Assembly: GCF_001625215.2 (NCBI RefSeq)
Contig: NC_030389.2
Location: 44,133,454-44,197,453 of the forward strand
Length of the DNA: 64,000 bases
Direction of reading: 5' to 3'
DNA from: Daucus carota subsp. sativus
Taxonomy: Eukaryota; Streptophyta; Magnoliopsida; Apiales; Apiaceae
In this document: positions 53,519-61,073 of the stretch, one piece after another
Position numbering within the stretch: the stretch's first letter is position 1
How the letters are laid out: each line of letters starts with the position of its first letter
The notes under the pieces: generated by a model
The model's database searches: none
Told to the model about the DNA's origin: nothing
Seen by the model: only the letters and a program-made list of their open reading frames with translations
Program-made: the position numbers and the translations under genes

Positions 53519-55732
53519 TTAACTCTCCTTGCATACTTTCTCAGGCTTTACTTCAAAACCGCCATCTGGTCTCTTCTGAAGTGAAAAAGGCAAGTAAGTT
53601 CCAAGAATTTTGTCCCATGTAACGAAAAATGGCTGTGAAAAGTTATATTTGGTGCCATAAAGCTGGTGGTGGACATCATGATAAGCAGAGTTGTTCCTAA
53701 AGAAGATATGGAAAGGGTTTCCAGGAAGCAATAAACCACAGTGGTCATCAACTGTTTTAATGGTGGCAAAGGAAAAGAAGAAGATGGAAGCTCGAGGGGA
53801 CATGCCAGAAATGAGAAAAGATAAAGCCCCACCAATTGTATCTAGAATAAGTCCCTCCAACGGATGATTATATAAAGCTCCAAATGCATAAGGTACAACG
53901 AGGCGGTGATGTTGAGAATGTACATGTCGGTACAAGAACTTGTTATGGTGCATGTATCTATGCATAAAATATTGCCAGGTATCTAAAACCACCATTGCAG
54001 TAAAGAATTGCCTAGCAAGAACAACGGGGGAAGACTGCTCCCCTGTGCCATCACCAGCAGTATCCCCAGTCACCTGAAAACAAAGTTTATCATAAATGTA
54101 TTAGTGCACGGACAAGAAATTAGTGATCACTTATTATACAAGTATATAATCTAATTTTAAGATACAATGCATAATATCAGGCAAAAATAATATGATTTAC
54201 TACTGGAAACTTGAAAACTAATAAAGAACATACAAACAAGGAAAACATTTATTGTCGATCAAAGAAGAACTGGAAGGAAAAAAGGACTCTGACGCTGGGA
54301 GACAACATACCGACAAGGCGACAACATACAAGATATCAGTTGTATATGCAACTTAAATTATAAAGACATAAAAAATACAAGGAATGACAGGCACTAGTGA
54401 CCAAAGGTGGTATATATACAATTATAATTGATAAAGAGAAACGCAGCATGTGCTTTGCTACCCTAAACAATATTCAAGGAGCTGCCTTTGATCCTCGACT
54501 ATCTATGCATTCACTTGATTTTCACTCTCGATAAATGATCAATATAGCAGACTTCTTAGGACAGCTATCTAACACTCCATCTGTCACTGGTCGCTTGTTC
54601 GGGTTTTCTTTGATCTTTTTTCAGCTTTGTAAAAAAGGTATCATGCATTCACTTCTCAAATAATTTTTAATTCAGACAAAGAGTTAGCTACTTAGCTTTA
54701 AACTTTTTATTCAAACAAAATACTGTGAATAGATGATACCCTTTCTAGAAACCTTGAAAATTGCTAACAATGTCGACAGGGACTAGAAAAACTTTTGGAG
54801 GGTAGATAATATATATCAAACCTTCCAAGTTACTGGAATCATTTCAAATGACAAACATAAATACATAATCTTTCTGGGGAAAAAGGCATTTAAATATTTT
54901 CTTATAGGAACTATAATCTTTGCAATTACTTTTCATTCTAGCTACTGCATTTTACAATAAGGACATCCAATTTGACTAGAACATATGGTCCTAGTAGAAA
55001 ATGCTTATAATGACAATATACTATCTACAGTAATTCACAAATGCAAAAGTGGTTGCACAATCATCTATCAACATCTCTCATTCAAACTATAGCATTCCAT
55101 TGCAATTTATTCAAACAAAAGCCAAGATAAAATACTTTGATAGAAGCATAAACAAACTTAAAATTAATCTTCTATAACGCAAAGGGGGTTCTTATCACAT
55201 TTTTGCAAATTAAGTCTCTTAAGCAGCATTCTTCCCGGTATACCTAATTTAGTTCTAATGTACTAAATCTACCCCCCCCCCCCCCCCCCCCCCCTCTCTC
55301 TCTCCCCCCCCCTCTCCCTCTCTACACCTATTGAAGTTACAATGTATTAACTTTCCCTCCCTCCCCTATCTCTCTCACACAGACAAACAAACACACACAC
55401 ACACACACAATTACATTACAGCAGTACAAAAGTTAATATATTAGTGAAAACCCCAGATCCAAACCAAAAAAAACACAAAATGCCACCAAAAAACACCATA
55501 AAAATCATACCTTGAACAAGATTATAGCCACAATAGCCTGCACAAGCTGCTGCAGAAGAACCCCTTTAACAACAACACTTTTAGGCACTAAATTCTTCTC
55601 ATTCTCATCTTTTCTTGAATGCAATCTATACTTATCCATACCTCCAAACAATATATACATCCCTGAATAAACCCAATACACAATTATAGGCATTATAACA
55701 CCTAACAATTCATCTGAAACCCTAAATTCCAT
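53519..55732 (-). CDS. SBH1: Sphinganine C4-hydroxylase (SBH)
   Basis: ER membrane di-iron enzyme that hydroxylates C-4 of dihydrosphingosine to make phytosphingosine long-chain bases. Two exons on the minus strand: 55511-55732 and 53519-54073, joined by a 1.4-kb GT..AG intron, give 258 aa; Arabidopsis SBH1 has 260. The start at 55732 (MEFRVSDELLG) matches the family; an in-frame ATG 33 bases upstream (55765) would add 11 residues. Histidine boxes of the fatty-acid hydroxylase family are complete: His112-x3-His116-His117, His126-x2-His129-His130, and His206-x2-His209-His210. Conserved VYWVYSGMYILFGGMDKYRL and SFATIKTVDDHCG are present. The C terminus EKVCKES replaces the usual dilysine type, which is slightly unusual for an ER protein. 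Convergent with PMT2. Confidence 0.95.
55272..55410. repeat. Homopolymer C run and CT/CA microsatellites
   Basis: In the SBH intron there is a run of 23 C (55272-55294), then CT-rich and C-rich tracts and an (AC)n stretch near 55388-55408. On the gene's sense strand this is poly-G. Confidence 0.9.
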
Positions 55733-55765
55733 CTCTTTCAGCTCAAAAGCAATATAAAAGTCCAA

Positions 55766-56525
55766 TCTTTAAATCTACAGAAACCAAGAAATGGGTAGCA
55801 AATATTTTTTCAAAATTTTTTTTTGATTAATTTTTAAAAGGACCCAATTGGGTAGATTTGAATTGGGGTTTGTTGTTTGGATAGTTGAGAAGAGATATAA
55901 AAATTTCTAGGGTTTCAAGATTGAAGCTTTTTGCCCAAATTGAAATGAAGATGGAAAATATAGTGGTTTGTTTTACTATTTGTTCTGTTATATTTGTTTC
56001 ATATTTGGGAGAAAATTATTTAATTTAAGTACAACTAGATATTGACCATTTAGTACCTGTCAATTGGTAAAGTGAACATGGAATCTGAGCTGGCAGTAAA
56101 AAAAAGTGGTGGACCCGGCTAGTTTATATAGAATTATTGTAACAAATAATTTTTTTTACTTCCGTTGTGAGAGTTGATTAGGCTTTTATTATAAAATGAA
56201 AATAAATGATACTTTATAATCATTAAAAAATTTCTATAGACATGCATGAATATATTTTTGACAGTTTATTACTAAAGTTTGGAGTTTTTCTGAATTAACT
56301 ATAACGTTTTTAAACATATAATGCTAAAAGTAAGTTTAATAATTTAAATGAAATTTAACTTGTTTTTTTTTTGAAAAGGAAATTTAAGTTGTTTAAAAAT
56401 AAATTGAAGCAGATTATCTAAAGGATACCCAAATCACAATCGGCCCAAATAAGTATATCTTTTCCGAGCCCAACCATAATCTCTTGTCATTTGCTTTGTT
56501 TTTGGTCCAACACAGTTGCTTTGTT
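55766..56525. other. SBH promoter side and spacer
   Basis: AT-rich, holding the 5' UTR and promoter of the minus-strand SBH gene. No other gene seen. Confidence 0.4.
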
Positions 56526-56673
56526 TTTTTGTTTTTTTTTTTTTTTTACAATGCATGCTTATATGACTTATAAATTAATATTTGTTCTGATATTTTTCGG
56601 ATAAGTAAGTCGAACCCGAATCTCCCGAGACAATTGAAAAATAAACTCATCATTTAGATTATCCAATCGTGCT
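56526..56673 (-). repeat. tRNA-derived SINE, reversed
   Basis: Reverse copy of the 36606 SINE: T run at the left, then ATGACTTATAAATTAATATT and AGTCGAACCCGAATC (box B in reverse), ending CCAATCGTGCT. Flanked by an 18-bp duplication with one change (CAACACAGTTGCTTTGTT at 56508-56525 and CAACACAATTGCTTTGTT at 56674-56691). Box A is mutated by comparison. Confidence 0.85.
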
Positions 56674-56730
56674 CAACACAATTGCTTTGTTAAGTTGCTT
56701 TTTTTTTTTATTTACCATAAAAAACAATGG

Positions 56731-57125
56731 GGCCGTTTGGCTTAGCTTAAAATAAGTGACTTAGTATTACTTAAAATAAAGAAGAGAATTATAAGTGATA
56801 AGCGAACTTAACATATAAGTTATCAAAAATGTTTGGATAACTTCACTTATAAATCAATTGAGTGTTTGGTAATTTAAATTTATAAATTAGAAAAAAAATT
56901 CAAATCATAAAAATACAAAAAAATTATTAATAAATAAAATTTATTACGTATTAAAAATTTAAAAATTTCATAAAAATACAAATCAAAAAAAAAAACTCAA
57001 AAAAAGCTAGCATTTGTAACTTCCAACTCTAGCTCCAAAAGGCTGACAAGCCCTTGCGACTTCTGCAAGCTGAACTCAACTTTTATATAAAAAAAAGTGG
57101 GAAGTGGGTGTTCCCAAACACCACA
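56731..57125. mobile_element. Probable hAT-like MITE
   Basis: Left end GGGGCCGTTTGGCTTAGC and right end with TTCCCAAACACCACATT are loosely inverted, and the interior has AATAAGTGAC and TATAAGTTATC pieces as in the element at 46668. Borders are uncertain. Confidence 0.35.
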
Positions 57126-57261
57126 TTAAGTTGTGAGCATTTTGTTTTTTCCCATGTTGTTTCCTAGCCACAGCTGCTTTCTAGTCCCATTCCACATATA
57201 AACATCACATGATATCATTTGCATTTAGTCTTCAACCCAATCTAAGACATCTTTCTCATCT

Positions 57262-57333
57262 GACCGCATAGCGCAGTGGATTAGCGCGTTTGACTTCGGA
57301 TCAAAAGGTCGTGGTTCGATCCCACTGTGGTCG
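57262..57333 (+). tRNA. trnR-UCG: tRNA-Arg (anticodon UCG), short T arm
   Basis: Acceptor GACCGCA pairs with TGTGGTC, D arm GCGCAGTGGATTAGCGC, anticodon stem TTTGA/TCAAA around CTTCGGA gives TCG (Arg, CGA codons). The T arm is GTGG TTCGATC CCAC, a 4-bp stem, two bases shorter than the usual 5-bp arm. Box B (GGTTCGATCCC) is still good, so it should be transcribed. A TTTA-containing repeat starts right after the 3' end, without a clean T4 run nearby. Confidence 0.8.
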
Positions 57334-57437
57334 ACACATTTATTTACCAAAAAAAATTATTCAGTTTTTCGGACACATTTATTTTACCAAAAAAATTATT
57401 CAGTTTTTCGGACACATTTATTTTACCAAAAAAATTA
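57334..57437 (+). repeat. 39-bp tandem repeat directly after the tRNA
   Basis: Units start at 57334, 57373 and 57412, each with ACACATTTATTTTACC, an A run and ATTCAGTTTTTCGG. The third unit is interrupted by a Stowaway MITE and resumes at 57665 (TATTCAGTTTTTC). Confidence 0.85.
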
Positions 57438-57664
57438 CTCCCTCCATCTCATTTAACTGCTTTGACTTTTTTACACGTATTTTAAAGTGTAAAAAAATCA
57501 AATCTAAATATAATATTCTTTATAAAATTTATATCAAATAAAAGTTTAGAATCTAAACTTATTTGATATAAGAATTGAATTTTTTATTAAACGTAGACAT
57601 GTTCTTTTACACCTCAATATACGTGTTAAAAAGTCAAACATCAGTTAAAATGGGACAAAGGGAG
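57438..57664. mobile_element. Stowaway MITE
   Basis: 227 bp, flanked by TA. Ends CTCCCTCCATCTCATTTAAC and a right end with AAAATGGGACAAAGGGAG are inverted. Inserted in the third unit of the tandem repeat. Confidence 0.85.
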
Positions 57665-57916
57665 TATTCAGTTTTTCAAAAAATTGCACATTTTAAACCC
57701 AAGTCTGCAGCAAAATAAGTTCTTTTCCTAAAATCATTCAGTTGTTTTGTAAAACATTGTACATTCTAAACCCTGTAAAAATCATTCAACCTTACAGCAA
57801 AATAATATGCTGGTGAAGACTGATCAAGAGTACTGTACTGTTAGTAGTTAGTACTAGTTAGTACTAGCTATCCAGCCAAAATGCATGAGCCATGAAGCTT
57901 TCAGTGTTAAGTTCTC

Positions 57917-57926
57917 TCTATATATA
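57917..57926 (+). promoter_or_regulatory. TATA box before hairpin pair A
   Basis: CTCTATATATAGTAAC lies about 65 bases upstream of the first hairpin. The matching place in copy B has TCTATATAAG, and both are preceded by the shared AAAATGCATGAGCCATG. Confidence 0.55.
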
Positions 57927-57979
57927 GTAACATACCTGCTCAACCAAAGCCATCTGATATATAGCTTGTAGCGAAAAGT

Positions 57980-58068
57980 CTAATTGAGTATTAGAGGGAA
58001 CTAAACACAGCTGCATTGTTGTTTAATCCATCCGCTTTGTCTTTAGTTTACTCTAATATCTCATTTGC
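57980..58068 (+). ncRNA. MicroRNA-like hairpin A1
   Basis: The 5' arm (57985-58006, TATTAGAGGGAACTAAA) pairs with the 3' arm (58040-58063, TTTAGTTTACTCTAATATCT) over about 22 positions with one bulge and two mismatches. The loop region is about 33 nt. The arm is conserved with hairpin B1 while loops differ, as in plant MIRNA genes. I do not recognise the family. Confidence 0.6.
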
Positions 58069-58140
58069 GGCTTTCACTCTCTTTGGTAACCATAAGAACT
58101 CCTCCCCACCGCACACTCTATGATTCAACCGTGAATTGCC

Positions 58141-58225
58141 TTATGTGAGGATCGGATGGAATTAAACAGCTAGCATTTTTGTTTATAAGATGCATTCGTT
58201 TAATTTCCTCCGATATCTCATCTGT
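58141..58225 (+). ncRNA. MicroRNA-like hairpin A2
   Basis: The 5' arm (58145-58167, GATCGGATGGAATTAAAC) pairs with the 3' arm (58197-58220, GTTTAATTTCCTCCGATATC), with further GCAT/ATGC pairs near the loop. The likely mature region on the 3' arm, TTAATTTCCTCCGATATCTC, is identical in hairpin B2. Confidence 0.62.
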
Positions 58226-58399
58226 GGCTTCCACAGTTTTAGTTATATGTCATTTGTGAATTAGTAACAAGAAATGCTTAAATTTTCGTTGTCTGCTTGC
58301 TTGTTTTTCTGATTTATTTGCTTTGCAGCAACACTCGCTGGAACAAACCATAAAACGTATACAAGACCGGTTTTTAGCAAGCTTAATTGAGAACACCAG

Positions 58400-58600
58400 A
58401 ACTAAGCCTGTCATGGATCATCAGCAATGCCTTGTTATGATCAGCTCATTTTCTGTCGATTCAATCAGAAACAAATCACCTTAGGCCCTTCTCCACGTGT
58501 TAAAATCTCTTCTAGGTGGTAGTCATAGTTAACTCTAGCCCTGTATTCAGCCTCTCGCCATAGTTTGTGCAATACCATATCATAAGCATTTCTAAGACAA
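58400..58600 (-). pseudogene. CUL3-like pseudogene fragment (deleted copy)
   Basis: Matches about 62615-62800 of the larger cullin pseudogene: both have GTCATGGATCATCAGCAA, AGAAACAAATCACCTT and TTGTGCAATACCAT. On the minus strand it codes remnants of AYDMVLHKLW-type sequence with breaks. Most of the cullin is deleted. The following 58600-59180 matches the intron side of the larger copy. Confidence 0.6.
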
Positions 58601-59337
58601 CGAAAACAAGTAACAACATATCAGAAACATCCTCTTACAGACAAAGTTATTGTTAACTACCTTATATACCAGTCTTTGAGTCTGTAAGCTTCTAACAGAA
58701 CCAGTACCAGCAAAACCTTGCAAATTCCAAAAAAACTCAATCTTAATGAAATCTAACAAACAGAACGGTAAATGATGCAAGTGGCTTTCTCTAAATCCAG
58801 AAACAAAATTTCCTGTTACCTTCTAGTGAACAAAGAGAGGGAGAGGTCTGAGTGGGAATAATATAACAGTTTATTTTTACATTTCTCAAAAGGCGTATTT
58901 TAAATGCACATTGCTATATTTTACCCTAGCCCGATCCTCTTCATTATGACATATACAAATTAAAAAATCCGCATCAAATCAATTGACTATATTAATAATA
59001 GAACAGTTATTGTCCACATCTCGAAATGTATATAAAGCCAAATAATAACATTAGCTTAAAAGTAGTATCGCGAGAAACATTTCCAAATCATAAGGGCCGG
59101 TAGTTATAACAATTTTCCTGTAGGTGGTTCTTTAAATGCTTGATCTTAAATTGTTATAAAATCAATTTTATGGATCTGCAGACTTGATCAGCACAATCAT
59201 ACAGTACAAAACTGTTCAGCAATGAACAGATACAGACATTAACAATACACCTATTTATAGTGAAATCAGACACAACACAATCATACAGTACAAATTGTTT
59301 GAAGAAAAAAAAGTGAACTGATACAAGGGTCCAGGTC

Positions 59338-59590
59338 CCTGGCAACGTATGCCAGGGAGCTGTTAACCAACAATCAGTTTCCTGGCATACGTAGGCCAGG
59401 AGCTGTTAACCAACAATTAGTTTCCTGGCCGTTGGATACATATCCAGCGGCGGGATAAAAAAACAAAGTTTAATATGTCCAGCGCGTTTTTACGGCTGGA
59501 CGGGCGGTAAAAAAGCGCGGGACGGACCTCGTCCAGCGCTAAAAAAGCGCTGGACGTAGGTTATAATCCTGGCCGCTGGATATTCATCCA
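59338..59590. repeat. Tandem repeat and palindrome cluster (GTCCAGCGC motifs)
   Basis: Two 43-bp tandem units (59338-59380, 59381-59423) with GAGCTGTTAACCAACAAT and CCTGGCATACGT pieces. Then GC-rich palindromes: GTCCAGCGCT, five A, AGCGCTGGAC (59531-59555) is a perfect 10-bp hairpin, and CCTGGCCGTTGGAT / CCTGGCCGCTGGAT frame the block at 59424 and 59568. Possibly a small transposon; not found in the sister segment. Confidence 0.55.
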
Positions 59591-60409
59591 CAACAATGAA
59601 GGAAATGATCAGCAGAAAAATGTTAATAACATTGTAATTGAGAAAAACACTAATCAGGGCTAGCTTTCTAAAGGTGAATTAGTGAAAGACTGCACCTTTC
59701 TTTAAAATCTTTTGAGTTGCAGAGAAGTGAATTCAAGAACCCTTTGAATTTACTCCAGGTATTAGCACATACTCAACTTAAATAGGTGCCTCACTGATTT
59801 TGTAATTAATCTGGAAAAATGGAATCTTTTGGATTTTTGAATATTAAAGAAGTGCTAGGTATCTGAATTGGGTATATAAAAGGTTCATGAATGATGTGGC
59901 GGAGAATATACGCTATTTCTATTATCATTCGCGGGTAAAATGGAAGATATTAATTGGTGTGGTTGATGGGAAGGAGGTCAATCTCATTTATTATCTTCGT
60001 AACCGACAATGTCTTTTGCAATTTTTTTTTTCTGGAATCAATTTGAGGTCCCTGAGTTTCCTGTAATGATATCAGGTTCACCATAAAAGATCCTGTAATG
60101 ATATCTGGTTCACCATAAAAGATAGATCCACTTTTTCAGAAAAAGAAATGAATAAAATCTACGTGGCTATATAAATATTTTGACATTAACAAAAATCCAC
60201 GATCAGTCCGAAAAAACTACTAACAATAGTTTGATTCATATTAGACTCTAGTATTTTCATGCTAAGCACCAAATTTCATTTTCATACATAATTTCATTTT
60301 CAAACATTCATGAATCATTTTGGCGTCTCTAGCATTCCACATCTAAACGGGGTTATTTCAACAAGACCAATAAAGGAGATCTCATGAGACCTGAGGGCCT
60401 CAACCTACC
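59591..60409. other. Spacer with a 32-bp tandem duplication, no gene seen
   Basis: At about 60060-60122 the unit CTGTAATGATATCAGGTTCA plus CCATAAAAGAT occurs twice. Otherwise AT-rich without supported features. Confidence 0.4.
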
Positions 60410-60560
60410 ATCACTTTTGTTCCATATGTACATTTTCAACTCTGCAAAAAGTATTCAAGCCTTACAGCAAAACAAGTGTATGTTGGTCAAGACAGAAGAG
60501 GTGACGTGTTTAGTTACCCAGGCAAAATGCATGAGCCATGGAGCTACAGTTCGGAGTTGT

Positions 60561-60569
60561 CTATATAAG
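60561..60569 (+). promoter_or_regulatory. TATA box before hairpin pair B
   Basis: CTATATAAG, about 60 bases upstream of hairpin B1 and 20-25 bases after the conserved ATGCATGAGCCATG block. Confidence 0.55.
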
Positions 60570-60621
60570 AAACATACCTCTCAACACAAAGCCATATGAA
60601 AAATCTCTTGCATTGTAAGTC

Positions 60622-60706
60622 TTAAGTGAGGATTAGAGGGAACTAAACATGCAGCATTGTTGTTTGATTACACTTTATGTTTAGTTTCCTCTAATATCTA
60701 CCTGTG
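60622..60706 (+). ncRNA. MicroRNA-like hairpin B1
   Basis: The 5' arm (60626-60650, GATTAGAGGGAACTAAACAT) pairs with the 3' arm (60676-60700, ATGTTTAGTTTCCTCTAATA) over about 22 positions, better than in A1. The flank CTGTGGCTTTCAC follows, as after the other hairpins. Confidence 0.65.
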
Positions 60707-60776
60707 GCTTTCACTTCTCTCCGCGTTCATTAAAACTCCTCTCACCGCACATCTCCTTGATTCTACTGTGTATTGC

Positions 60777-60864
60777 CCTATGTGAGAATCGCAGGGAATT
60801 AAATAGCCAGCATCTTTGTTATAAGATGCATTCTGTTAATTTCCTCCGATATCTCATTGTGGGC
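60777..60864 (+). ncRNA. MicroRNA-like hairpin B2
   Basis: The 5' arm (60782-60805, GAATCGCAGGGAATTAAATA) pairs with the 3' arm (60834-60856, TTAATTTCCTCCGATATCTC), plus GCATCTT/AAGATGC near the loop. The 3' arm is the same as in A2. Confidence 0.65.
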
Positions 60865-61073
60865 TTGCACAAATTAGTTTCATCTCATTTCGCAAGAACT
60901 TCAAGAAATAGTAACAAGAAATGTAGCTATAAGAGATTTCACACAGATAAGGCTCAAATACCGAATAAGCAAGCATTATCCTTACAGATCGCAAATATCA
61001 AAAAAAGACAAATTTATGGTTTAAAAGGAAATATATTCAGAGTACTATACTCCAACAGTAAATAAAGATGAGT

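Noticed and set aside
57334-57437. Possible CRISPR-like array of 39-bp units
   Set aside because: Units are adjacent without unique spacers; it is a simple tandem repeat cut by a MITE.
59531-59555. Stem-loop with A run that looks like a bacterial terminator
   Set aside because: The window is plant nuclear DNA; the hairpin belongs to a cluster of GC palindromes, not to an operon end.
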